Positions 42,762 through 50,012 of a DNA stretch of 64,000 nt are shown here, piece by piece. The notes below the pieces were generated by a model. The model saw nothing but the letters and a program-made list of their open reading frames with translations. It ran no database searches and was not told the origin of the DNA. Made by a program: the position numbers and the translations under genes. Each line of letters opens with the position of its first letter. Position 1 is the first letter of the stretch. The stretch is taken from assembly GCA_039201605.1 (NCBI GenBank), contig JBCCRO010000011.1, positions 62,001 to 126,000 of the forward strand. Direction: 5' to 3'. The DNA is from CADEDH01 sp039201605. Lineage in GTDB: Bacteria; Actinomycetota; Acidimicrobiia; Acidimicrobiales; SZUA-35.

Positions 42762-43334
42762 GTGCGAACTCATAACCGCTCGCTGCCAGCTCTGGTCTTA
42801 GGTGTTCTTGGGTTACTTGCTATCTCTTGCACGGACAGCGGTGGTGACGCCTCGTCATCGTCAGTTGCTGAGTCGTCTGTCTCGACCAGTCTCGACGAGG
42901 CACCCGATTCACTGGTCGTTCCAGCGCTTACGTTCTCGGGAGGATGTGGGAATGGCCAGTTCTGGGCGGGGGCGACCGATGGCGACAACGATTGGCTACT
43001 TGTCGTGCTCTATCGGGAGTACCTCTCACCAGCTTCGCCCGAGCCAGTCGAGTTCTCTTTCTCGTTCCCGGATCGCCGGATCCGAGCCGAACTGAGCCGG
43101 GGCATCCAGATTCTCAACAGTCGATGCACCGACGAGGAGATCGAGACGGCCGAGTTACTGCAGGAGTGGCAGGTAGAGGTTGGTACGGGGACCTTCTCGA
43201 TGGAAGGTCAGGCCACCGCTACTAAATGTGTGTACGGAAGGCTCGTCCTCCAGGATGCGACCACGGAGACTGGACTTTCGATCCCCAGTGTCGACGTGGC
43301 CTCTGAGAGCATGGGCTGCCCGTTTGGAGGCTAG
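42762..43334 (+). CDS. Hypothetical lipoprotein
   Basis: 190 residues from a GTG; lipobox LLAISC (Cys23), a Ser-rich linker, then a beta-rich domain (LVVPALTFSGGCGNGQFWAG, WLLVVLYREYL, FSFPDRRIRAELSRGIQIL) with Cys pairs that could form disulfides outside the cell. No family recognised. It lies 217 bp after the TetR gene with its own promoter region. Confidence 0.7.
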   Translation: MRTHNRSLPALVLGVLGLLAISCTDSGGDASSSSVAESSVSTSLDEAPDSLVVPALTFSGGCGNGQFWAGATDGDNDWLLVVLYREYLSPASPEPVEFSFSFPDRRIRAELSRGIQILNSRCTDEEIETAELLQEWQVEVGTGTFSMEGQATATKCVYGRLVLQDATTETGLSIPSVDVASESMGCPFGG

Positions 43335-43400
43335 CCAGCTGCTCGAAGCAACACTTCGGTCGTGGGGCGTTGCCGCGGCTGCGGTGCGCAAACCGAATGC

Positions 43401-43406
43401 GATACT
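43401..43406 (+). promoter_or_regulatory. -10 hexamer GATACT, leaderless GTG start
   Basis: GATACT, 7 nt before the GTG at 43414. Confidence 0.35.
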
Positions 43407-43413
43407 GGGCCAG

Positions 43414-44604
43414 GTGCGCTCTCTCGCTCCCTCCGTCTTCGTCGCCGCCGGGCTGCTCGTAGGCGCCTGCGCCTCGACCCCGAGTCAGGACGACCCGGCC
43501 GCCCCGGCTGAGGAGAGCCCATCGGTCACGACCGCGGTTCCGGCCGAGGAGGGCGGATCGGCCACCATCTCGGGTGAGGGGGAGGGTGGGGGAGAGGGAG
43601 AGGGGACGACCGGGTCGACCGCGACGCCGGCGACAGAGGCGGATGACACCTCGGCGCTCGACGCCTTGACCGCCGATCCCTCACTACTCGAGGGGCCGGA
43701 GCCGCCGGCGGGCTTTCGTCCTGTCCTGCCGACCCACAACCGCCTCGACGCCGATCGGATCAACCTCGTCTTCGATCTCGACGAAGGGGTCGAGGCCACC
43801 CCGGAGCTGTTCGACCCGCTGCTCTCCTGGGGCGGACGCCCCCGCCTCTACGAGGGGCGAGCCGTGTTCGGGCTCTTCGCCATCGAGCCGTTCCGCTCCA
43901 ACCGGCAGCTGTTCAATCTCTGGGTGACCGACGGGTCGACGGCGGAACGCGACGAGTTCGGCTTGATCGCCGATGGGGTGTTCCCCGACATGGTCGTGAG
44001 CCGGATGGACCCCGCCACAGGCCGGGCCAGTGCGGAAATGAGCCAATTCGCCCCGCTCGCGCTCCAGCCTCCGGCGCCGGACGCCCCCAGCCGAGAGGAT
44101 CTGACGTATCGCAACGGGTTCATCGGCGGGCTCATTCTCTACGCAAACGATTCGAACTTCGCCACCGAAGGCCCGGTCCTGGCCCATGAGCTCGGACACG
44201 CCCTCTTCGGCCTGGGCGACGAGTGCTACGGCGTGTCCGGCGAAGCCAACCCGGAGTTCGTGTCCGAGGGAGAGTGGCCCAATTGCGCCAACTCCCGGGA
44301 GCAGGCCGGGGCGTGGTGGGGCGATCTCGAAGGCACCTACGACCCGATGATCGACATTTGGATCGAGGAACCGATGCGACTCGGGATCGAGTTCAGCGCA
44401 GCCGAGATCGCCGACTACCGACTCGGGGGAACCGTCGAACTCGAAGACGGTAGCGACGGCTGCTACGGCCGCGACGGCTACCACCGTCCGTCCCGGTCCA
44501 GCTTGATGGGGCCCGAGTTGGATCCGCCGGCGTTCGGCCCGGTCAATGTCCGGTGGGCCGAGCGGGTGCTGGCCCTCTACACGGGCGAGGTGCCCACCGG
44601 CTGA
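43414..44604 (+). CDS. M64-like zinc metallopeptidase, lipoprotein
   Basis: 396 residues from a GTG at 43414. Lipobox VGAC (Cys19), a Gly/Glu-rich linker, then a domain with VFDLDEGVEA and the metal site HELGHALFGLGDE (His258, Glu259, His262, Asp269), the extended HExxHxxGxxDE motif of M64 (IgA-peptidase-type) enzymes. A Met-turn-like SSLMGPE follows. It is a surface-anchored protease with unknown target. The start is preferred because the longer frame upstream has no signal character and overlaps the preceding gene; a GATACT hexamer lies 7 nt before it. Confidence 0.82.
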   Translation: MRSLAPSVFVAAGLLVGACASTPSQDDPAAPAEESPSVTTAVPAEEGGSATISGEGEGGGEGEGTTGSTATPATEADDTSALDALTADPSLLEGPEPPAGFRPVLPTHNRLDADRINLVFDLDEGVEATPELFDPLLSWGGRPRLYEGRAVFGLFAIEPFRSNRQLFNLWVTDGSTAERDEFGLIADGVFPDMVVSRMDPATGRASAEMSQFAPLALQPPAPDAPSREDLTYRNGFIGGLILYANDSNFATEGPVLAHELGHALFGLGDECYGVSGEANPEFVSEGEWPNCANSREQAGAWWGDLEGTYDPMIDIWIEEPMRLGIEFSAAEIADYRLGGTVELEDGSDGCYGRDGYHRPSRSSLMGPELDPPAFGPVNVRWAERVLALYTGEVPTG

Positions 44605-44774
44605 GTCCCTCAAGGCCCACCGCAGGAAGGAAGGCCCCTGACCTGCTGGTGTGGGGCCCTCGGCGGCGCCCTGGTGGTGTCGGACTCGAACGGCCTGATT
44701 TGTCTGGCGTCGGGGTCTGTTGATCGCCTCGGGGTGTGGTGGAACCGAATGGCACTGTGCTGTGTCTATTGGGT

Positions 44775-45323
44775 ATGCGCCGTGATGAGAAGGGCCACGG
44801 GTCGGCTGTGACCAGTGATGAGTCAGTGCTTCGGGGGCCTCGTCGGACCATCGACGGATCTGGTTCTCAGGTTGCGCCGAGGGGCTTCGAAGAGTTCTAC
44901 GTCGACTCGTGGGACTGGGCGGTCAGAGTGACGAGCCTGATCACCCAGAGTAATGATGCTGGTCAGGAGATCGCACAGGATGCGTTCTTTGAGCTTTACC
45001 GCCACTGGGGTGATCTTGAGTACCCGAGGGCCTACCTGCGGACCACGATTGTGAACCGGTGCCACAACTGGCAGCGGAGGAATCGGACTCGTAAGGACAA
45101 GCTGCCGCTGCTGGTCGGTTCGCAAGCCGTCGAGATGGAAGTCGCAGAGCTTGCTGATGCTCTGGCCGGGCTTCAGTTCCGGCAGCGGGCGGTGCTGGTG
45201 CTGCGCTACTACTGCGACTTCTCCGAGGCCGAGATCGCAGAGGCGCTCGGTTGTCGACCTGGGACCGTGAAGTCGTTGTCCTCCCGGGCCTTGCGCCGCC
45301 TTCGAAAGGAGATCCCACAATGA
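44775..45323 (+). CDS. ECF RNA polymerase sigma factor, SigE-like (1)
   Basis: 182 residues. Region 2 (FEEFYVDSWDWAVRVTSLIT to FFELYRHWGDLEYPRAYLRT) and region 4 (LQFRQRAVLVLRYYCDFSEA, AEALGCRPGTVKSLSSRALR) are those of actinobacterial SigE-type ECF factors. It directs RNA polymerase to a small regulon, presumably in response to an envelope signal passed by its membrane partner. The start is uncertain: ATG 44775, or GTG at 44736 or 44808. Its stop overlaps the next ATG (ATGA). Confidence 0.9.
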   Translation: MRRDEKGHGSAVTSDESVLRGPRRTIDGSGSQVAPRGFEEFYVDSWDWAVRVTSLITQSNDAGQEIAQDAFFELYRHWGDLEYPRAYLRTTIVNRCHNWQRRNRTRKDKLPLLVGSQAVEMEVAELADALAGLQFRQRAVLVLRYYCDFSEAEIAEALGCRPGTVKSLSSRALRRLRKEIPQ

Positions 45324-46438
45324 CGACCGATGTACTCGAGGAACGAGTCAGGCAGGTACTACATCAGCAGGGGGCACAAGTCACGGTGCCCCCTCCGGAC
45401 CCGTACTCAGTCCTTTCGACGAGCCGGGCAGCCGACGACGGATCGCGGCGAGGCGACACTCGGCACCGGCTGGTCCTCGTCGGCGTCATGGTGCTTGTCG
45501 CCGTTGGTGCCGGGGTGTCTGCGCTCTCTTGGGTATCTCCCGGTACGGAAACCACCCCGGCGACCGAATCGACGGCGCCGCCAACCAGCGAGCCGTCATC
45601 ACCCCCGCCTGATGATGCGAGAGCACCGGGGGAGGAAGCAGTGCCCAATCCGACTCAGGGACCGGGATTCGATTTCAACACCCAGGTTGGGGTCCGGCTC
45701 CGAGCCGACGAGGTCACGGTCGAAGCAAACGGCCTGACCTTCGTACCGGTCGGCGACATCGATCTCAGTGGAGACCCTGGCTACCCGGCGTCCGGTGACG
45801 AGCCGGGCTACAAGACGCTGGAGCTGATCTGGCGCCAGCACGACGTCGAGATGCGGATCAACCTCTACTTCGCCAGCGATGACCAGGACTGGTGGATCAG
45901 CGAAATCCGAACCTATGACGGCAACGATCCGGGCGACTGGATCACGATGACTGACGAACAGGCGCGGACCCCCCTCGGCCAAGCATTCGCCGGCGACATT
46001 GCTGCGGGACCACTCCGCCTGACCGGACTCGAGCTTGAAGCGTTCGTTCCCCGCTCGACCACCTGCGACGGGTCGGGCGCGCCCGGTCAGATCCACCTCG
46101 AACTCGTCGGACCGGAGCCGATCAGAGGGGAGCTGCTGGAAGGCCTCGGGACCGGCTACGGCATGACCGTTGCTGTGCTCGACGCTGCGACCTGCGAGCC
46201 TCTGCGGCCGGAGGGCATCGAGTTCGTTGCGGCGACCGCTCCAGAGGCCGTAGCGACCGTCGACGCCGATGGACCTGTCTACAGCCCTGAGTGGGCACCA
46301 GACGAACTCCGGGTGAGTCTGTCGTTCGTTGGAGTCGGTGAGACCACGCTGACCATCGACGCAGTAGACCAGGAGACCCAGAACGTGCTCGCAAGCGTCG
46401 ATATCTCGGTCGTTGTCGACGAGGGCGGGAACCCGTAG
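45320..46438 (+). CDS. Single-pass membrane protein, putative anti-sigma partner (1)
   Basis: 372 residues. A short cytoplasmic N-terminus (about 50 residues, VLEERVRQVLHQQG) and one membrane helix (HRLVLVGVMVLVAVGAGVSA) precede a Pro/Thr linker and a large extracellular beta-rich region. No zinc anti-sigma HxxxCxxC motif is seen. Four-base overlap with the sigma gene and the topology suggest that it senses outside conditions and controls the sigma factor; this is inferred from position. Confidence 0.75.
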   Translation: MTTDVLEERVRQVLHQQGAQVTVPPPDPYSVLSTSRAADDGSRRGDTRHRLVLVGVMVLVAVGAGVSALSWVSPGTETTPATESTAPPTSEPSSPPPDDARAPGEEAVPNPTQGPGFDFNTQVGVRLRADEVTVEANGLTFVPVGDIDLSGDPGYPASGDEPGYKTLELIWRQHDVEMRINLYFASDDQDWWISEIRTYDGNDPGDWITMTDEQARTPLGQAFAGDIAAGPLRLTGLELEAFVPRSTTCDGSGAPGQIHLELVGPEPIRGELLEGLGTGYGMTVAVLDAATCEPLRPEGIEFVAATAPEAVATVDADGPVYSPEWAPDELRVSLSFVGVGETTLTIDAVDQETQNVLASVDISVVVDEGGNP

Positions 46439-46478
46439 TCCCAGCGGGGAAACTAGGCCGCAAGGATTCGACGGGGTT

Positions 46479-46982
46479 GTGAGTGGTAAGGATGTGACCA
46501 GCGGCGAGACGACGCGGCCGGTGCTCGACGAGGGTCTCTTCGACGAGTTCTACCGGGATGAGCACGACCGTCAGGTGCGTCGGGCGTTCTTGTTGCTGGG
46601 GGACCTTGCGCAGGCTCATGACGTTGTTGCTGATGCGTTCTTGGCGGTCTACAAGCGGTGGGACGTTGTCGATGCACCCGGTCCGTACCTGAGCCGGTCC
46701 GTTGTCAACGGGTGTCGTGACGCCGCTCGACGTCGACAACGGGAGCCTGCAACCAATCAGCTCGATACCAGCGCTGCCATCTATGACCGGGCCGACTACC
46801 TGGCCGATTTGCTCATTCAGCTGCCCTTCAAGCAAAGGGCTGCCATCGTGCTCCGCTTCTACGGCGGGTGCACCGAGTCGGAGATTGCGGCCTACCTGCG
46901 CTGTCGACCAGGGACGGTCGGCTCCCACATCCACCGAGGGCTGAGGCAGCTCCGGCGACAACTACATGGAGGTCGGCCATGA
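46479..46982 (+). CDS. ECF RNA polymerase sigma factor, SigE-like (2)
   Basis: 167 residues from a GTG. Region 2 (FDEFYRDEHDRQVRRAFLLL, AHDVVADAFLAVYKRWDVVD) and region 4 (LPFKQRAAIVLRFYGGCTES, AAYLRCRPGTVGSHIHRGLR) match the first sigma factor of this locus, so the two operons look like a duplicated pair. AAGGA lies 12 nt before the start. Its stop overlaps the following ATG. Confidence 0.88.
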   Translation: MSGKDVTSGETTRPVLDEGLFDEFYRDEHDRQVRRAFLLLGDLAQAHDVVADAFLAVYKRWDVVDAPGPYLSRSVVNGCRDAARRRQREPATNQLDTSAAIYDRADYLADLLIQLPFKQRAAIVLRFYGGCTESEIAAYLRCRPGTVGSHIHRGLRQLRRQLHGGRP

Positions 46983-47536
46983 CCACGCCATCGACCCGAG
47001 AGTTCGAATCTGAGGTGACTGCGTTGCTGGCCGAGAGGGCGGACCGGGCAGTAGTGCAGCCTGGTATCAACTTTGTGCCAGATGACGGGCCGGATACCGG
47101 TGCCTCTCGTTGGTGGATGGCGGTGGCGGCGATGTTGGTCGTGATTGGTGGCGGTGCCCTTGTCCTTTCACCTGGTTCTAGGGACTCGACTGCGGCTGGA
47201 CCTGGATCGGAGCCCCGCGCAGGCGACTTGCAGGCTCGCCATGACTTGGTTGTGTGGATGGAACCCGGTGCCGACGAGCGGGCGGTCCAGCAAGTTGCGG
47301 TGCTCCTCGCGCTGGCACCCGCGGTTGACGAGTTCGTCTACGTAGACCAGGAGGCGACCTATGCCGAGTTCGTCGAGTACTACGTTTCTGAGGAGCCGGA
47401 GCTTCTTGACATCGTCGATCCTGAGCGGCTGCCCACCTCGTTCAGAGTTCAGTCGCAAGCGCCTGACTCCTTGATCGGCATCCTCAGCAATCAAGATGGG
47501 GTAGCCGAAGTCGACGTACCCACACCCGACGGGTAG
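46979..47536 (+). CDS. Single-pass membrane protein with FtsX-like extracellular domain, putative anti-sigma partner (2)
   Basis: 185 residues. A cytoplasmic N-terminus of about 45 residues (REFESEVTALLAERADR), one helix (WWMAVAAMLVVIGGGALVLS), then an outer domain resembling the FtsX periplasmic/extracellular domain: DLVVWMEPGADERAVQQVAV, VDEFVYVDQEATYAEFVEYY and DPERLPTSFRVQ match the order and spacing known there. In FtsX this domain contacts cell-wall hydrolases. Overlapping an ECF sigma gene by 4 nt, it may link a cell-wall signal to transcription. Partnership is inferred. Confidence 0.72.
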   Translation: MTTPSTREFESEVTALLAERADRAVVQPGINFVPDDGPDTGASRWWMAVAAMLVVIGGGALVLSPGSRDSTAAGPGSEPRAGDLQARHDLVVWMEPGADERAVQQVAVLLALAPAVDEFVYVDQEATYAEFVEYYVSEEPELLDIVDPERLPTSFRVQSQAPDSLIGILSNQDGVAEVDVPTPDG

Positions 47537-47858
47537 CAGCACACCACGCGACTGCCGATGTCGGTCGGCCTCAGCGCTCGGGAAGTTGACCACCTCGATC
47601 GGTCCGCCGCTGCCCAACCCGGACCGCAACGGACGGTCGTGCCAACCTCCCGGGCCGCTGTGGTACCTGCGTGCGATGTCAGTGCCGTTGTGCGTGATTT
47701 GGTAGGTCTCGTACCATCGCCGATGTGGACGATCAGCAGAGGCGGAAGGCTGAGGCTCGACTGCACATCGTCGAAGGCCTGCTTCGAGCGCCGGCGTCCT
47801 GGAGCGCAGTGGGGTCTGCCTGATGGCCTGACCGTCTGGGGCGTTTCGCTGGCGGTTC
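47537..47858. other. Intergenic region with a diverged repeat piece
   Basis: Contains AGTGCCGTTGTGCGTG (around 47681), the same wording as in the motif near 40092, and a possible tiny gene at 47725-47823. Nothing else supported. Confidence 0.4.
47725..47823 (+). CDS. Possible 32-residue ORF, GyrA-like helix
   Basis: A GTG at 47725, 7 nt after a TACCAT hexamer, opens a 32-codon frame with RRKAEARLHIVEGLLRA, which recalls the short helix that follows the coiled coil in DNA gyrase A. It stops at 47823. It may be a truncated gene or a micro-protein; evidence is only the promoter position and this resemblance. Confidence 0.3.
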   Translation: MDDQQRRKAEARLHIVEGLLRAPASWSAVGSA

Positions 47859-48671
47859 TCAGCGGCCCATCTGGTCGAGGAAGTCTTGTCGGGGCATCGA
47901 GTGCAAGGAGGTGGCGACGGCGACGGCATCGGGGCCGACCGGGGTGCGGATGGTCGTTGTGTCTCCCGTGGCGACCTCAAAGACGGTCTCGGCGACCATG
48001 GTCGGGTCCGGGGCTCCGTCGTACATCGCCTCGATCCGGGCATCCAGTGTCGTTCGCAGGGTCTCGGCGTAGGTGGCGAACTCGCCGCTGAGGGGACTGG
48101 TGCCGTCTCGGTTGGCGCCGCGAAAGCCGGTGTGGAACGCCCCGGGTGCGACGGATCGGATCCGCACTCCCAGCGGGGCGTATTCGCTGGCCATGCTCTC
48201 GGTGATGGCTTCGAGTGCGAACTTGGTCGCCGCGTAGACGCCACTGGTCGCGCCGCTGACCATCCCGGCGATCGACGTGATGTTGACGATCGTGCCCGAC
48301 TGCTGTTTGCGCATGACCGGGAGCACCGACCGCGTGACCGAAAGCGCTCCGAAGAAGTTGGTCTCGAACATCGCTCGCACCTCGGCGTCGGTGAAGGCCT
48401 CGAACATCCCGTGGCCGCCGTGACCGGCGTTGTTGACCAACACGTCGATCCGCCCGGTCGTGTCGACGACAGCGTCGACGGCGGCCGTGACGCTGGATGG
48501 GTCGGTGACGTCGAGAGCGACGCGCTGGATGCCGGCGTCGATGAGCTCCGGTGGGCAGGTGTCGGGCCTTCTCATCGAGCCGACGACATGCCAGCCGGCG
48601 GCGGCGAATCGCAATGCGGTCAGGCGACCGAAGCCTGAGGATGCTCCGGTGATCACAACAGTGGAGTTCAT
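47859..48671 (-). CDS. Short-chain dehydrogenase/reductase
   Basis: 270 residues with TGASSGFGRLTALRF, VNNAGHG, ITSIAG and YAATK. The C-terminal extension is typical of classical SDRs acting on lipids or steroids. It is divergent from a TetR regulator whose operator-like palindrome lies just upstream, a layout repeated from the 41-42 kb pair; substrate unknown. Confidence 0.9.
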   Translation of the reverse strand: MNSTVVITGASSGFGRLTALRFAAAGWHVVGSMRRPDTCPPELIDAGIQRVALDVTDPSSVTAAVDAVVDTTGRIDVLVNNAGHGGHGMFEAFTDAEVRAMFETNFFGALSVTRSVLPVMRKQQSGTIVNITSIAGMVSGATSGVYAATKFALEAITESMASEYAPLGVRIRSVAPGAFHTGFRGANRDGTSPLSGEFATYAETLRTTLDARIEAMYDGAPDPTMVAETVFEVATGDTTTIRTPVGPDAVAVATSLHSMPRQDFLDQMGR

Positions 48672-48688
48672 GGCGGCGCCTTTGCGAC

Positions 48689-48710
48689 TAGAAATCGAAT
48701 TCTATTTCTA
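48689..48710. promoter_or_regulatory. Palindrome between SDR and TetR, probable operator
   Basis: TAGAAAT and ATTTCTA around an 8-bp spacer CGAATTCT, 18 bp upstream of the SDR start and 53 bp upstream of the TetR start; markedly AT-rich for this genome. Confidence 0.6.
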
Positions 48711-48762
48711 ATGATCATACACTCGGGACGCAACCCCCGACTCCGATCCAGGTCCACCGACA

Positions 48763-49410
48763 ATGCCCTCGACCGAAACCACCGGCACCGAACAGCACCG
48801 CACGATTCGAACCCGTCGGGCCTTCGTCGACGAAGCCGAACGTCTCTTCGCCCGGGACGGGATCGCAGCGACCTCGGTGACCGACGTCGTCGAGGCGGCT
48901 GACCGGTCGATCGGTTCCCTCTACCACCACTTCACAAACAAAGATGGCCTCGTTGCTGCCGTCGTCGACCGCTTGCTCCGTGAGTTCGAGGAGCGCGTCA
49001 CGGGCGCAATCGACCGCGACCGCTGGCACGGAACGTCGATCAGTGACATCCTCACGACCTTCGTCCACATGTCGCTCCAAACGTCCGTCGCACGGCCCGG
49101 CTACAAGCGCATCCTGGTCGAGGCCTCGTTCATGAATGCCACCGTCGATGATCGATACCGCCGGGCTCGGCATCGGCTCGACGAAGGCCTCGTTGCCCTC
49201 CTCATCGACCGCCAAGCCGAGATACCGCACCCAAACCCCGAGATACCAGCCCGCTTCGCCATCGACCAGCTCACCTCGATGCTCGCAGCCCGACTCGAAG
49301 CATCAACCCCCACCCTCCTGGACTCCGCTCCCGACGAGACCTTCGAGCAAGAGGTGCTTAAGTCAGTCACCGGCTACCTCGGCCTGCCACCCACATCACT
49401 CGCACAGTGA
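48763..49410 (+). CDS. TetR-family transcriptional regulator
   Basis: 215 residues. The TetR domain (about 12-70) shows RTRRAFVDEAERLFARDGIA, SVTDVVEAADRSIGSLYHHF and NKDGLV. It is divergent from the SDR gene and very likely its repressor, through the dyad at 48689-48710. The C-terminal ligand domain gives no clue to the inducer. Confidence 0.93.
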   Translation: MPSTETTGTEQHRTIRTRRAFVDEAERLFARDGIAATSVTDVVEAADRSIGSLYHHFTNKDGLVAAVVDRLLREFEERVTGAIDRDRWHGTSISDILTTFVHMSLQTSVARPGYKRILVEASFMNATVDDRYRRARHRLDEGLVALLIDRQAEIPHPNPEIPARFAIDQLTSMLAARLEASTPTLLDSAPDETFEQEVLKSVTGYLGLPPTSLAQ

Positions 49411-50012
49411 CACCACGCAGTTCCGGCGATGTCGAGCGGCCGGCGTGCTCGGGAACTACCCCTGTGAGCTGCCGGTCGATGTCATCGAGAGCCGAACCTG
49501 CGAGGCGAACCGACCTCAACGGCGACGCAGTGCTCGATCGCTTGCGGCCTGGTTCTCCCCAGGCGTTCGGCGACGCAGCGCTTCCTCACCTGCCGCCGAG
49601 AGCGGCTCGTCAGGTTGTCCCAACACAGACGCCATCACCGACAGCGAAACTCCATCGTGGCAACCCGATCTTGCCGAGCGCTGCCGTCGTACCGTACTCC
49701 GGGGGTAGCGACAGAGGGTGCCGGACGTGTCGGCCGACGTTGGCGCTGCGATCTCCAAGAGCCTTTCCGCTCTCGGACCTCGCGGCCGCTACCGCCGAAG
49801 TTGTCAGCGCTCTCGTCGTGTCGTTGTCGAGCTGGTGTTCTGTCGCGGGGGAAAGTGCCGGTCGGGGTGGGTGCTCCGGACCTCGACTATCCGTCATTGC
49901 CCCCACAGATAGATGGGCGTCCGATGGACGGGCCACTTTCGGTGGGTCGGCGCTTCGAAGTACTGTGCATTTGCAACCATCGAGAGCCAACGAAGGTTGT
50001 GGGGGGAACAAG
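49411..50012. other. 600-bp gap without a convincing gene
   Basis: Long frames cross it on both strands but none has a signal, motif or start site worth trusting. It holds a copy of the interspersed motif (49670-49698), an ACGCAGTTCCGGCGATGTC block near 49414 echoed as ACGCAGTACCGGCGATTCC near 42571, and the promoter region of the monooxygenase. Confidence 0.5.
49670..49698. repeat. Interspersed intergenic motif, copy 5
   Basis: Contains TTGCCGAGCGCTGCCGTCGT followed by ACCGTAC; closest to copies 2 and 4. Confidence 0.35.

Noticed and set aside
49407..50012. N-terminal extension of the flavin monooxygenase (202 extra codons)
   Set aside because: The frame is open but reads as low-quality Arg/Ser/Pro sequence; the ATG at 50013 has a strong ribosome site and begins a membrane segment.
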